From UBA1858 sp965262455 (lineage in GTDB: Bacteria; Pseudomonadota; Gammaproteobacteria; UBA4575), in assembly GCA_965262455.1 (NCBI GenBank), contig CBDHFH010000008.1, positions 1,302,001 to 1,366,000 of the forward strand: a stretch of DNA of 64,000 nucleotides, in the 5' to 3' direction. Both the position numbers and the translations under genes were made by a program. Below, in pieces: positions 18,241 through 27,682 of the stretch. Below the pieces are notes generated by a model that was given only the letters and a program-made list of their open reading frames with translations, was not told the origin of the DNA and did not search any database. The first letter of the stretch is position 1. Every line of letters begins with the position of its first letter.

Positions 18241-18624
18241 TCAATCTTGCGAAAATAGTAATACATGCGCAACTGCGTATGACTGTTCATCTGCTATGGT
18301 TAAGATAGATTCTGTTTTTGTTAAGTTCAAGCGCTCACGACATTCCTGAGTAAATACTAACAACGGTTTACCCAAATCATCATGTTCCACATACATATCA
18401 GTAAATCCTAGTTGTTTGCCTATACCTAAACCCAAGGCTTTCGAAGCGGCTTCTTTCACTGCAAAGCGTTTAGCTGCGAACGCGATAATGTTATTTATGT
18501 CTGATAACTCTTGCAGTTCCTGCGGATGCAATATCTTGTTTAGAAATTTTTTCTCGCGCTTATCAATAATTTTTTTTATTCGGCTGAGTTCAACGATATC
18601 AATGCCGGCACCTAGTAACTTCAC
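18241..18624 (-). CDS. acpS: Holo-[acyl-carrier-protein] synthase
   Basis: AcpS transfers the 4'-phosphopantetheine arm from CoA to the conserved Ser of acyl carrier proteins. The GAGIDIVELSRI motif (metal-binding D9) and FAVKEAASKALG (E58) are intact, and length is 127 residues. The GTG start shares one base with the pdxJ stop (TAGTG), indicating translational coupling. In this genome its targets would include both the fatty-acid ACP and the ACP of the EPS locus at 50770. Confidence 0.96.
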   Translation of the reverse strand: MKLLGAGIDIVELSRIKKIIDKREKKFLNKILHPQELQELSDINNIIAFAAKRFAVKEAASKALGLGIGKQLGFTDMYVEHDDLGKPLLVFTQECRERLNLTKTESILTIADEQSYAVAHVLLFSQD

Positions 18625-19355
18625 TATTGCTCACCATGAATAGCATGTTTCATATTATGGATAGCAGCTGCTAAGCCTACAAAAACAGCATCGGAGACAA
18701 TAGCATGACCAATATTCAATTCATTCATACCAGGTATGTCAGCAATGGGTTTGACATTCCCCACATGCAGCCCATGACCGGCATTAACAATTAAACCAAG
18801 TTGCATAGCATGTTGCGATGCATGCTTTATTCGATCAAATTCATGTAGCTGTTGTTGGCCATGCTTATCAGCATAGCGGCCAGTATGTAATTCGATAATA
18901 GACGCGCCAATGTCTACCGCCATATCAATAATTAACGGATTTGGCTCAACAAATAATGATACTTGTATATTCTCGGAAGTTAGCGCAGCAATCAAATCAG
19001 ACAGTCGGTCCCGGTGTGCAACTACATCCAACCCACCTTCGGTGGTTAGTTCTTCTCTACGCTCAGGGACAATGCAGCAATATTGTGGTCTAATTTGCAA
19101 AGCAATATTCTGCATTTCACTAGTTGCAGCCATTTCCAGATTTAAATGTGTGGTAATAATTTCTTTTGCTGAATGAATATCATCGTCTTGAATGTGACGG
19201 CGATCTTCTCGCAAATGCAGGGTAATGCCATCTGCACCACTGGCTTCTGCAACTCTAATGGATTCCATCAAGTCTGGATATGGGGTATACCTGGCTTGCC
19301 TAAGAGTTGCGATATGGTCAAGATTGACGCCTAATTTAACTTGCTTTTGACTCAC
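18624..19355 (-). CDS. pdxJ: Pyridoxine 5'-phosphate synthase
   Basis: PdxJ closes the pyridine ring of vitamin B6 from deoxyxylulose 5-phosphate and 3-amino-2-oxopropyl phosphate. The GVNLDHIATLRQARYTPYPD N-terminus and TLHLREDRRHIQDDD are signature blocks of this TIM barrel, and INAGHGL-type phosphate loops (VNAGHGLHVGN) follow. Length 243 equals E. coli. Its GTG start directly abuts the recO TGA, with no intervening base. Confidence 0.97.
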   Translation of the reverse strand: MSQKQVKLGVNLDHIATLRQARYTPYPDLMESIRVAEASGADGITLHLREDRRHIQDDDIHSAKEIITTHLNLEMAATSEMQNIALQIRPQYCCIVPERREELTTEGGLDVVAHRDRLSDLIAALTSENIQVSLFVEPNPLIIDMAVDIGASIIELHTGRYADKHGQQQLHEFDRIKHASQHAMQLGLIVNAGHGLHVGNVKPIADIPGMNELNIGHAIVSDAVFVGLAAAIHNMKHAIHGEQ

Positions 19356-20045
19356 TCAATTAACCTTCAGCAATCTTCTCGTCATTAGCGGTTTGCCCTG
19401 TAAATAATGCTGCATAATGCCACGTAAAAACATTTTAGCTTGACTTAAGTTATCACTCGACAAGATATTTGCCTCTAGCTGATTTAATAATTGCCCGCTG
19501 ATTAAATTCCAATGCGAACTAATATCTACAACTTGCGTAGGACCTAAATCTGGATCGTAGCGATATATTCTATCATCTTTAATCGACTCATCATTGATGT
19601 AATCAAATCTCATTTGTAACGGATGCCCCATGATTGCTAATAGTTGCATTTCAAAGTGACGCAATATTTTTTCATCGTTAGGGCTCTCTATCATGGCTGT
19701 TAAAGAAGATTCATACAAATAAAATAATTCCGGGGCCGGACTCATACTCGGAATGAGTTTCATGATCAGTTCATGCAAATAAAAACATTGCACTTGCGCG
19801 CGAAAATTACGCGTATAATGCGAACTTTCATGCTCAACTTTATTTAACGAAACCAACTCTCCTTTCCCTGACCATGAAAGATACATTTTGGTAAACGGCT
19901 GCAACGAGTTATGTCCATTTTTACGCGCTCCCTTAGACACCATATGTACAATACCATGCTGCTCAGTTAGCACATACACCAATAGGCTTGTTTCGCGATA
20001 GGGTCGCGTATGCAGTATATAAGAAGGTTCGAGCTCAATCCGCAT
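19356..20045 (-). CDS. recO: DNA repair protein RecO
   Basis: RecO works with RecR (and RecF) to load RecA on SSB-coated single-stranded DNA. An N-terminal OB fold (SYILHTRPYRETSLLVYVLT, then MVSKGARK) precedes a helical C-terminal domain with LHELIMKLIP. The C4 zinc motif of some homologues is absent, as is usual in gammaproteobacteria. Length is 229 residues (E. coli 242). It sits between era (8 bases upstream) and pdxJ. Confidence 0.94.
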   Translation of the reverse strand: MRIELEPSYILHTRPYRETSLLVYVLTEQHGIVHMVSKGARKNGHNSLQPFTKMYLSWSGKGELVSLNKVEHESSHYTRNFRAQVQCFYLHELIMKLIPSMSPAPELFYLYESSLTAMIESPNDEKILRHFEMQLLAIMGHPLQMRFDYINDESIKDDRIYRYDPDLGPTQVVDISSHWNLISGQLLNQLEANILSSDNLSQAKMFLRGIMQHYLQGKPLMTRRLLKVN

Positions 20046-20053
20046 AGTGTGCT

Positions 20054-20941
20054 TTACAGTTCATATTTGCCAACAATCTGGGGGTTATCTTGCCAATCTT
20101 TATGTAACTTCACCCATAAGTCTAGGTGGACTTTCTCATTGAGCTGCTTTTGCAATGAGCCTCTAGCAAGCGAACCGATTTTTTTTAGCATTTCTCCCTT
20201 CTTACCAATCAATATAGATTTTTGACCTTGCTTCTCAACCCAAATAATAGCTGATATATAAGTTTTTTCGCTATCGGTTTCATACTTTTCTATCTCAACA
20301 TGTGTGGCATATGGCAGCTCTTTGTCCAGATACACAAATGCCGCTTCTCTAACTGTTTCAGCGGCAATAAATTCTTTATTACGATCGGTGAGATAATCGG
20401 TCGAATAATAAAATTCTGAATCTGGCAAATATTTTTTTGCAGTGCTAACCAAATCTTTAATATTATCCTCTTTGAGGGCTGAAATTGGGATAATTTCTTC
20501 AAACATATATTTTTCAGCAAGTGTAGGCAAAATTTTCAGCAACTCTTCTTTATTATCAAGCTTGTCAATTTTATTCACTACAAGAATGACGGGGCAATTG
20601 ATATCACTTAACGACTTTACAATAAATTCTTCTTCAGATGTCCAATGACCACGATCAACCAGCCAAAGGATCAAATCGACTTCATGCAACGCATTTGTCG
20701 CATTTTTATTTAATACACGATTAAGTAACCGCTTACCGCCCAGATGAATGCCAGGTGTGTCCACGAAGATAAATTGCGAATCTGAATCACTACGCACACC
20801 AACAATGCGATGTCGGGTTGTTTGTGGCTTAAAGCTGATCGAAGATATTTTCTTGCCAAGCAGACAATTAAATAATGTTGATTTGCCCGAATTTGGACGG
20901 CCGATGATTGCGACATACCCACAACGGGTTCCTTGTGACAT
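20054..20941 (-). CDS. era: GTPase Era
   Basis: Era is a GTP-binding protein that chaperones 16S rRNA 3'-end maturation and 30S assembly. G1 is GRPNSGKS (14-21), G3 DTPG (61-64), G4 NKID (123-126) and G5 SALKEDN. A C-terminal KH domain (SILIGKKGEMLKKIGSLAR region) binds the anti-SD end of 16S rRNA. Length is 295 residues (E. coli 301). The start ATG is 7 bases after rnc, the standard rnc-era pairing. Confidence 0.97.
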   Translation of the reverse strand: MSQGTRCGYVAIIGRPNSGKSTLFNCLLGKKISSISFKPQTTRHRIVGVRSDSDSQFIFVDTPGIHLGGKRLLNRVLNKNATNALHEVDLILWLVDRGHWTSEEEFIVKSLSDINCPVILVVNKIDKLDNKEELLKILPTLAEKYMFEEIIPISALKEDNIKDLVSTAKKYLPDSEFYYSTDYLTDRNKEFIAAETVREAAFVYLDKELPYATHVEIEKYETDSEKTYISAIIWVEKQGQKSILIGKKGEMLKKIGSLARGSLQKQLNEKVHLDLWVKLHKDWQDNPQIVGKYEL

Positions 20942-20948
20942 ATTACTA

Positions 20949-21611
20949 TTACTTTGCCAACAATATGTTTAGCACTTCTCTGGCTGCCATTTGTTCTGCT
21001 TTTTTCTTGCTTTTCTCTTCTCCTTTTGAGCGCACCCCAAGCTCTGCGACAACACACTCAACTTTAAATGATTTATTATTTCCCTCACCCGATTCTCGCA
21101 GCACTTTATAACTTGGCACATCTAGCTGTCTAGACTGAAGGTATTCTTGTAAACGTGTTTTAGGGTCTTTTAATTCATCAACATGAGGCAGATTATTTAA
21201 TGATTTTTTATATAACGACTTGATGAATTGTGCCGTAAAGTCGAAGCCTTTCAGTAAATAAACTGCACCAAAAATTGCTTCTAAGCTATCTGCCAAAATA
21301 GAAGCACGATAATGCCCACCGCTTTTTTTCTCACCAGCTCCAAGTCTAAGACTTGAACTTAGATCAACTTCTTTTGCCAATTGAGCCAGCGCTTTTTTAC
21401 ATACCAAATGTGCTCGTAAGCGACTTAGGTCACCTTCATCACAATCAGGGAATTTTTCGAACAGCACATTTGCAATCACTAGCCCAAGTACCGCATCACC
21501 GAGAAACTCGAGACGTTCATTGTTTTCTTTGCCGGCGCTACGATGGGTAAGTGCTGCTGAGAAAAGTTTAGAACTTGTAATCTCTTCCGGTAACTGCTTT
21601 AGGCTCGACAC
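20949..21611 (-). CDS. rnc: Ribonuclease III
   Basis: RNase III cleaves double-stranded RNA in rRNA and mRNA processing. The signature NERLEFLGDAVL gives E35 and D39, and DSLEAIFGA gives D108 and E111, so all four catalytic acids are present. The C-terminal dsRNA-binding domain starts about residue 150 (DPKTRLQEYLQ) and ends with KKKAEQMAAREVL. Length is 220 residues. The start is the GTG at 21611. It lies 17 bases after the DUF4845 gene. Confidence 0.97.
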   Translation of the reverse strand: MSSLKQLPEEITSSKLFSAALTHRSAGKENNERLEFLGDAVLGLVIANVLFEKFPDCDEGDLSRLRAHLVCKKALAQLAKEVDLSSSLRLGAGEKKSGGHYRASILADSLEAIFGAVYLLKGFDFTAQFIKSLYKKSLNNLPHVDELKDPKTRLQEYLQSRQLDVPSYKVLRESGEGNNKSFKVECVVAELGVRSKGEEKSKKKAEQMAAREVLNILLAK

Positions 21612-21628
21612 GTTAAGATGTTATCGCT

Positions 21629-22045
21629 TTATTTAGCGGGAGTTTTAACAATACGCATATGGTCGAAGGTTAGTAAAAAATCAATATTTGCAAACAATGA
21701 AACACGTTCCTCATAACTAACTCCTACTTCCGTGCCTTTTTTTGAGTTCTTATAATGAAACACATCTCGATTAGATTTCTCACAGCCATCACGACTAGGC
21801 TTCAACCCATTGACATTGATATAATTAATTTCCAAACGACGTCTTAGTAAATCCATATATTGATTCTTGCTGATCTGCCGCGTTTTCATTTCATCAGCCA
21901 GACCGTCAACCGCTGATCTAATAGAATAATAATCCATATATACTGGCACAACTTTCAATCCCATATATATTATATAGCCAAAAAATCCCACTACCAGGAT
22001 CAGCATGATAGTGGACAAACCTGCTTGTTGTTTAGCTAATTTCAC
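21629..22045 (-). CDS. DUF4845 membrane-anchored protein
   Basis: This small protein has an N-terminal hydrophobic helix (LSTIMLILVVGFFGYIIYMG) and a periplasm-facing domain with VVPVYMDYYSIRSAVDGLA. The DUF4845 family is regularly encoded between lepB and rnc in gammaproteobacteria; its function is unknown. I choose the GTG at 22045 (138 residues, MKLAKQQAGLST). A GAGGTGG ribosome site lies just upstream, and this start leaves 10 bases after the lepB stop. An ATG at 22090 would overlap lepB by 35 bases and add unconserved sequence. Confidence 0.85.
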   Translation of the reverse strand: MKLAKQQAGLSTIMLILVVGFFGYIIYMGLKVVPVYMDYYSIRSAVDGLADEMKTRQISKNQYMDLLRRRLEINYINVNGLKPSRDGCEKSNRDVFHYKNSKKGTEVGVSYEERVSLFANIDFLLTFDHMRIVKTPAK

Positions 22046-22055
22046 AATAACCACC

Positions 22056-22889
22056 TCACTTGATTTGTTTACCGATACGTCTAAAGTCAAATTGTCCTTC
22101 TGAAATATCCCAGTTCATCCAAACCATGAACGCTTTACCCACTAAGTTGTTTTCTGGCACCATGCCCCAAACACGACTGTCATTACTATTATCTCGATTA
22201 TCTCCCATCACAAAATAGTGCCCATCAGGAACAGTCCATGCATTATCAATAGCGTAACGATTTTCATTTATTAGAACATCATGCGATACAAACATTAATT
22301 TTTCTTGTTTTCTACTGGCTCCTGACATCACGCTATCTCTACCCTGACCAATATATTTACCCAGAGAAACCTGCTTGATTTTCTCTCCATTTAAGTAAAT
22401 TGATTTATTGCGGTACTCAATTCTATCACCCGGAACACCAATGACACGTTTAATGTAATCTAATGACGGATTTTTAGGATAACGAAATACAATGACATCA
22501 CCTCTTTCAGGCAGGCCATTTGCCCAAAATTTATTATGTATCACTGGCCAGCGTAAACCATAAGTGAATTTATTCACCAGGATAAAATCACCATGTAACA
22601 AAGTAGGCATCATAGAACCTGAGGGAATACGAAAGGGTTCAGCAATAAATGAACGAAGAATTAAAACGATGAGAAGTACTGGAAAAAAAGAACGCGAATA
22701 ATCGATGTACCAGGGCTCTTTATACTCACCACGCGTTTTAGCGTTAGTCCGCTCACCAAATTTAGCATCATATGTTTCATTCATTACTCGCTTGCGGCGT
22801 CTCTCAGCCAACACTAGTTTATCTAATAGAACGATCACCCCTGTTAACAGGGTGCCGATAACTAGGATCAGCTCTAAGTTAATATTCAT
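22056..22889 (-). CDS. lepB: Signal peptidase I
   Basis: Leader peptidase cleaves signal peptides on the periplasmic face of the inner membrane. Two N-terminal membrane segments (about 5-23 and 66-82) flank a basic cytoplasmic loop. The catalytic Ser is S92 (PSGSMMPTLL) and the general-base Lys is K147 (DYIKRVIG); the GDNRDNSNDSR box is present. Length is 277 residues. Its usual upstream partner lepA is not here; instead 436 bases without a gene and then tRNA-Pro lie upstream. Confidence 0.96.
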   Translation of the reverse strand: MNINLELILVIGTLLTGVIVLLDKLVLAERRRKRVMNETYDAKFGERTNAKTRGEYKEPWYIDYSRSFFPVLLIVLILRSFIAEPFRIPSGSMMPTLLHGDFILVNKFTYGLRWPVIHNKFWANGLPERGDVIVFRYPKNPSLDYIKRVIGVPGDRIEYRNKSIYLNGEKIKQVSLGKYIGQGRDSVMSGASRKQEKLMFVSHDVLINENRYAIDNAWTVPDGHYFVMGDNRDNSNDSRVWGMVPENNLVGKAFMVWMNWDISEGQFDFRRIGKQIK

Positions 22890-23325
22890 AAAATTTTTAA
22901 AGGTTTAATCTGAATTAAGTTAATTGTACAAGCATACCGTGGCATTTGGCATTCTGAAACCTATATACGGTCAAATTTACCGAACATGATATGAGCAATG
23001 TTATGCTAGGCCAATACGTCGTCATGTTAGTAATGCTAATAGCTGCGAAATACAGTGAATCAAGACATTGAACTACCTAGCAACATACCAATTTAGAGAT
23101 CTCGTTGGATTGTAAAATCAAGTCAGTCACCGTCATTGATATAATTCAACCAACTGAAAACCAGTTTTCACAATCTCATGTCATGACACTAAATTTATTT
23201 CAGTTGATGTGTATGCAACATCAACGTTCATGCAAATATTTTAGAAAATTTAAAATAGTTGCACGATGCCTAAACACATGAGCTTGATGAAAAACTGTTT
23301 TTATAATTAGATTGAGGGTCTGAAC
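22890..23325. other. 436-base gap upstream of lepB
   Basis: No convincing gene was seen. The stretch is AT-rich and should hold the lepB promoter. It contains a 7-bp inverted repeat with a 9-base loop (GTTGATG/CATCAAC, 23203-23225), which has no T-run. A 10-base palindrome TGTCATGACA (23179-23188) is short enough to be chance. Where the tRNA-Pro transcript ends is not clear; only a weak AT stem is visible near 23290-23303. Confidence 0.5.
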
Positions 23326-23402
23326 TGGTCGGGGTGAAAGGATTTGAACCTTCGACCCCCGCAACCCCATTGCGGTGCGCTACCAGGCTGCGCTACACCC
23401 CG
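23326..23402 (-). tRNA. tRNA-Pro (GGG)
   Basis: A 77-base cloverleaf on the minus strand has acceptor CGGGGTG/CACCCCG, D-arm AGCGCAGCCTGGTAGCGCA, and anticodon stem CCGCA/TGCGG around the loop ATGGGGT (anticodon GGG). The T-loop is TTCAAAT, and the discriminator A is followed by an encoded CCA. It follows the merR-type gene by about 50 bases, as in Pseudomonas ihfA regions. Confidence 0.95.
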
Positions 23403-23450
23403 AATTACTTTGATTCTATATTTTATAGAAATGAGGAAAGAAGTCTAAAC

Positions 23451-23813
23451 TTAACGACTGAGAAATTGGAGTAAATCTTCTAATTCAGCGCGAGTTTGCT
23501 GAATGACATCATTAGCCACATTCGGTGTTGACTCCTCTGAGTCAACTGGATCTGCTAACTTTTGTCGTGCACCACCAATGGTATAGCCTTGTTCGTAAAG
23601 CAAGCTACGTATTTGTCGAATTAGTACTACATCATGGCGTTGATAGTAGCGACGATTACCACGGCGCTTGACGGGTTTGAGGGTGGGAAATTCCTGTTCC
23701 CAATATCGCAGCACATGTGGTTTGACGTCACATAATTCACTCACTTCGCCAATCGTAAAATAACGCTTGGATGGAATGACAGGTAATTCGCTATTGTTGC
23801 TGGCTTCCAGCAT
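23451..23813 (-). CDS. MerR-family transcriptional regulator adjacent to ihfA
   Basis: The 120-residue protein has a MerR winged-helix DNA-binding domain at about residues 17-85 (YFTIGEVSELCDVKPHVLRYWEQEF, then the wing with RRGNRRYY) and a short C-terminal helix. It lacks the metal- or drug-binding C-terminal domain of classical MerR proteins. Its target is unknown. The gene overlaps the ihfA end by 23 bases, a conserved arrangement in gammaproteobacteria, which suggests translational coupling. Confidence 0.9.
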   Translation of the reverse strand: MLEASNNSELPVIPSKRYFTIGEVSELCDVKPHVLRYWEQEFPTLKPVKRRGNRRYYQRHDVVLIRQIRSLLYEQGYTIGGARQKLADPVDSEESTPNVANDVIQQTRAELEDLLQFLSR

Positions 23814-24093
23814 ATTCCTCTACCCTTGATTTTAGTTTTTGCCCAGGACGAAACGTCACAACTCGTCTAGCGGTTATGGGTATTTCCTCTCCAGTCTTTG
23901 GGTTGCGTCCAGGACGCTGACTTTTGTCTCGCAAGATGAAGTTACCAAACCCCGATAACTTAACCTCTTCACCTTCTTCGAGAGCGAGTCGGACTTCCTC
24001 AAAGAACACCTCTACCAACTCCTTGGCTTCTCTTTTGTTTAGGCCGAGCTCCTCAAATAAATTCTCAGCCATATTTGCTTTTGTTAATGCCAT
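23791..24093 (-). CDS. ihfA: Integration host factor subunit alpha
   Basis: IhfA pairs with IhfB (37799) to bend DNA at specific sites. This is a HU/IHF-fold protein of 100 residues with the beta-arm signature GFGNFILRDKSQRPGRNPKTGEEIPI and Pro at the arm tip region. The N-terminal MALTKANMAENLFEELGLNKREAK matches the alpha subunit. It is 6 bases downstream of pheT, the usual pheST-ihfA operon. Confidence 0.96.
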   Translation of the reverse strand: MALTKANMAENLFEELGLNKREAKELVEVFFEEVRLALEEGEEVKLSGFGNFILRDKSQRPGRNPKTGEEIPITARRVVTFRPGQKLKSRVEEYAGSQQQ

Positions 24094-24099
24094 AAGTGT

Positions 24100-26487
24100 C
24101 TAGGTGCTTCTCAACTCAGCTGAAAATTGGTCAGAGAGAAGAGTTATGATTTTTGTCATGGTTTGTTCTATTTGTTGTTCTGTAAGAGTGCTAGAAAAAT
24201 CCTGTAAAATCAAGCCTAAAGACACGCTTTTTGCATTTTCAGGGACACCTTTACCCTGATATACCGAAAATATGACTATATCCTGCAACTCACTTATTTG
24301 TAAGGCGTATATAGCCTCTAAAATGGAATTAGCAGTAATTTCATTACTTATCACCAAAGTCAGGTCACGCCGCACCTGAGGGAATTTAGACCATAATTTA
24401 AATTCCGATGGCGACTTATCAAGTAATTTTCCCTCAAGATTTAGCTCAAAAGCGATAACTTCCTGTTTAGACAAGCCTAGCGGTTTAAGCACACTTGGGT
24501 GCAATACTCCCACCACACCTAATTCAATATTATTGATCGATATTAGTGCAGTTTTCCCAGGATGAAGCCCGAGCTGGCTATGTGGCGCAAATTTAACGCC
24601 CTCACTAATCCCCATTGATGACAACAAATATTCAATGTCGCCTTTGACATCGTAAAAGTCTACCGAGCGTGATTGCGTACCCCATTGCCTAGGCATCACC
24701 TCGCCAACGGCAACACCTGCCAGTACTTCAGATTGCACCAACTCACCAGACTGGAGCAAATATTTTCTACCGATTTCAAATAATCTCACACTCGTGTGCT
24801 GACGTTTGAGATTATAGCTCGCCGCTTCACATAACCCTGGCCATAAGCTAGTGCGCATGTTCGACAATGCTGTCGAAATTGGATTGGCCAACTGTTTAAC
24901 TTCGCCCTGATAAAAAAGTCGACAATTATCAGCCTGAGTGAAACTAAAAGTCACTGCCTCATTGTAACCAAGCGATGCGAAACACTCCTGTATCGCAAAG
25001 ATCACATCAGACTTTTGCTTAACATTTAAATTGCCAGCACCTATTGGCAAATTTTGCGTGGGAAACTCATGGTAGCCTTTGAGTCTTGCCACCTCTTCGA
25101 TGAGATCAACATCAATTTGTAAATCAAAGCGATGACTCGGCGGCGTTACAAGGAGTTGATCATCATCTCGATACTCAACAACACAACGTAAATCTTCAAG
25201 AATACTCGCCACTTCACTTAGTGTTGTATCCACACCCAATACATTGATTGTTTTATTAACTGATATAGCGATCTGTTGTTGGCTTGGCAAGTGGTGATTA
25301 TTTGCAACCTCAATAACAGGCCCAACCTGACCACCGGCATACTCCTTTATCAACTGCGTAGCGCGCTGCATGGCTCGAGTAGCTAATTGTGGGTCTACAC
25401 CTCGCTCAAATCGATGAGAAGACTCAGTATGCAGTCCAAACTCTCTCGCTTTACCGGCGATTGTCACTGGGTTGAAAAATGCACTCTCTAGAAATATATG
25501 CTTTGTATCATTCGTCACTGCCGATGCTTGACCACCCATGACGCCCGCCAGTGCCAGTGCATTATGTTCATCTGCGATCACAAGACTGTCACTACTGAGT
25601 ATTATTTCTTTTCCATCAAGCAATTGTAATTTTTCATCAGGGAGCGACATTCTGACAACAATTTTCTGCGCGAGCTTGTCCAAATCAAATGCATGCATGG
25701 GTTGACCCAGCTCCAGCATCACATAGTTACAAACATCTACAATGAAATTAATACTGCGTATGCCGCCGCGTCGAAGTCGTTCCAGCATCCAGATTGGCGT
25801 TCGTGCTTTACTATCCACGTTGCGTAAAATACGTCCACAATAACGTGGGCAATCTTCTTGCCGATCGATGTTAATGGTCAGTTTGTCTTCTATGTCATTT
25901 GCAACTTCTGGCATATCAATGACATTCATTGCCAGACTATTCAACGCTGACACTTCACGTGCGACACCTTCAATACTCAAGCAATCAGATCGATTAGGCG
26001 TGAGATCAATATCCAATACCGCATCATTTAAATCCAGTGCGTCTGTTAATGCCTGACCCACTGACAGACTATCATCTAACTCAATAATACCCGCGCTATC
26101 TTCATCTAATCCCAACTCGCTGCTGGCACACAACATGCCAAATGATTCTACGCCACGTAATTTAGCAGCTTTGATTTTCACACCACCAGGTAACACAGCA
26201 CCTTCTGTTGCTAATGCCGTTACTAATCCTGGACGCGCATTTTTCGCCCCGCATACAATTTGCCGTGTTTCTATTTGCCCAACACCCACTTGGCATACTT
26301 GCAATTTATCTGCATCTGGATGCGCTGCGACTGATTCTATACGCGCAACAATCACTCCAGCTAAATCCGGTGCAGCTGGTTCTATGGCATCTAGCTCTAA
26401 GCCCGCCATCGTTAGCTGTTCGCCAAGCTGCTCGGTAGAGATGCTTGGATTCACCCACTGTCTTAACCATTTTTCACTAAACTTCAT
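24100..26487 (-). CDS. pheT: Phenylalanine--tRNA ligase beta subunit
   Basis: This is the large subunit of the alpha2beta2 PheRS. It has an N-terminal tRNA-binding OB domain (about residues 40-150), the B3/B4 editing domain (about 210-390, containing RFERGVDPQL), B5, and the C-terminal FDX-ACB anticodon-binding domain (FPQVRRDLTLVI onwards). Length is 795 residues, equal to E. coli. The gene is 25 bases after pheS. Confidence 0.97.
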   Translation of the reverse strand: MKFSEKWLRQWVNPSISTEQLGEQLTMAGLELDAIEPAAPDLAGVIVARIESVAAHPDADKLQVCQVGVGQIETRQIVCGAKNARPGLVTALATEGAVLPGGVKIKAAKLRGVESFGMLCASSELGLDEDSAGIIELDDSLSVGQALTDALDLNDAVLDIDLTPNRSDCLSIEGVAREVSALNSLAMNVIDMPEVANDIEDKLTINIDRQEDCPRYCGRILRNVDSKARTPIWMLERLRRGGIRSINFIVDVCNYVMLELGQPMHAFDLDKLAQKIVVRMSLPDEKLQLLDGKEIILSSDSLVIADEHNALALAGVMGGQASAVTNDTKHIFLESAFFNPVTIAGKAREFGLHTESSHRFERGVDPQLATRAMQRATQLIKEYAGGQVGPVIEVANNHHLPSQQQIAISVNKTINVLGVDTTLSEVASILEDLRCVVEYRDDDQLLVTPPSHRFDLQIDVDLIEEVARLKGYHEFPTQNLPIGAGNLNVKQKSDVIFAIQECFASLGYNEAVTFSFTQADNCRLFYQGEVKQLANPISTALSNMRTSLWPGLCEAASYNLKRQHTSVRLFEIGRKYLLQSGELVQSEVLAGVAVGEVMPRQWGTQSRSVDFYDVKGDIEYLLSSMGISEGVKFAPHSQLGLHPGKTALISINNIELGVVGVLHPSVLKPLGLSKQEVIAFELNLEGKLLDKSPSEFKLWSKFPQVRRDLTLVISNEITANSILEAIYALQISELQDIVIFSVYQGKGVPENAKSVSLGLILQDFSSTLTEQQIEQTMTKIITLLSDQFSAELRST

Positions 26488-26512
26488 ATTGCATTCTCAA
26501 CCGGCGTATCCA

Positions 26513-27514
26513 TTAAATAGAAAATTGGCGTAAGAAACGCATGTCATTTTCATAAAACATCCTTAAATCACGCACACCGTAATACAACATCGCTAGGCGC
26601 TCGACCCCTAGACCAAATGCAAAACCATTATATTTCTCTGCATCAATCCCGACTTGTCTAAATACATTAGGGTGCACCATGCCGCAACCCATCACTTCTA
26701 ACCAGTTAGAGTTTCCTTGTTCATCATGCCATTCAATATCAACTTCAGCAGATGGCTCAGTGAATGGAAAATAAGAAGGTCTAAAACGTATACCTAATTG
26801 ATCATTCTCAAAAAACGCATGCAAGAACTCAATGATTAAGCCTTTCAACTGCGCAAAATTAATATCATTATCAACAAGTAGCCCTTCGACTTGATGAAAC
26901 ATAGGACTATGCGTGATATCAGAGTCACATCGGTATACACGACCCGGGGCAATTATTCTTATCGGAGGCGATGTATTTTCCATGGTACGTATCTGCACAG
27001 ATGAAGTATGCGTACGTAACAGCAAGCCATCAGCAAAATAAAAAGTATCATGCATAGCCCGCGCAGGGTGATGAGGCGGTATATTTAATGCTTCAAAATT
27101 ATGGAAGTCATCTTCAATTTCAGGACCATCTGCGACTTCGAATCCATGCCGCTGAAATAATTTCTCTATGCGTCTAAGTGTAATGGTGACTGGATGTAGT
27201 GAGCCGATCGAACCTGATCTGCCCGGCAAGGTAACATCTATTGATTCAGATTTGAGTTTTTCACTTATAGCGATTGTTTCTAGTTCGCTGTCTCTTGTTT
27301 CCAGCGCAGACTGAATCGCTTGTTTAATTTTATTGATTCTCTCACCTGCGGCAGGACGGTCCTCTGCAGATAGTTTTCCTAACGATTTGAGCTGTTCAGT
27401 AATCAAACCCTTTTTGCCTAAATATCTAACACGTAACTCCTCAAGCAACTTCAAATCAGTTGTTGCTTGAATTTCACGTTTAGCAATATTTAATAGATCG
27501 TCTAGCTCACTCAT
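26513..27514 (-). CDS. pheS: Phenylalanine--tRNA ligase alpha subunit
   Basis: This catalytic subunit of PheRS has an N-terminal coiled coil (about 1-85) followed by the class II core. Motif 2 covers RTHTSSVQIRTM and the following RVYRCD, and motif 3 is GFAFGLGVERLAML. The FDX-type substrate loop is NWLEVMGCGMVHP. Length is 333 residues (E. coli 327). It begins its own segment after the rplT terminator, so the pheST-ihfA-merR-tRNA-Pro transcript probably starts in 27515-27619. Confidence 0.97.
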   Translation of the reverse strand: MSELDDLLNIAKREIQATTDLKLLEELRVRYLGKKGLITEQLKSLGKLSAEDRPAAGERINKIKQAIQSALETRDSELETIAISEKLKSESIDVTLPGRSGSIGSLHPVTITLRRIEKLFQRHGFEVADGPEIEDDFHNFEALNIPPHHPARAMHDTFYFADGLLLRTHTSSVQIRTMENTSPPIRIIAPGRVYRCDSDITHSPMFHQVEGLLVDNDINFAQLKGLIIEFLHAFFENDQLGIRFRPSYFPFTEPSAEVDIEWHDEQGNSNWLEVMGCGMVHPNVFRQVGIDAEKYNGFAFGLGVERLAMLYYGVRDLRMFYENDMRFLRQFSI

Positions 27515-27619
27515 AAGATGAAGATCTTAGTGTATATATTTGAAATCGACATACAGGACAGTTTGATTAATCTAATACCAAGTTAACTACTGGCTAGCAA
27601 CTTACACATTGCAGAAAAT

Positions 27620-27650
27620 AAAAAGGGAAAGGTTGAGCCTTTCCCTTTTT
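27620..27650 (-). terminator. Terminator after rplT
   Basis: A perfect stem AAAAAGGGAAAGG/CCTTTCCCTTTTT with a 5-base loop is flanked by an A-run on one side and a T-run on the other, so it can act on both strands. In context it ends the thrS-infC-rpmI-rplT transcript, 33 bases past the rplT stop. Confidence 0.9.
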
Positions 27651-27682
27651 CAAGCAATACCAGCATTAATAAAAAACGGATT

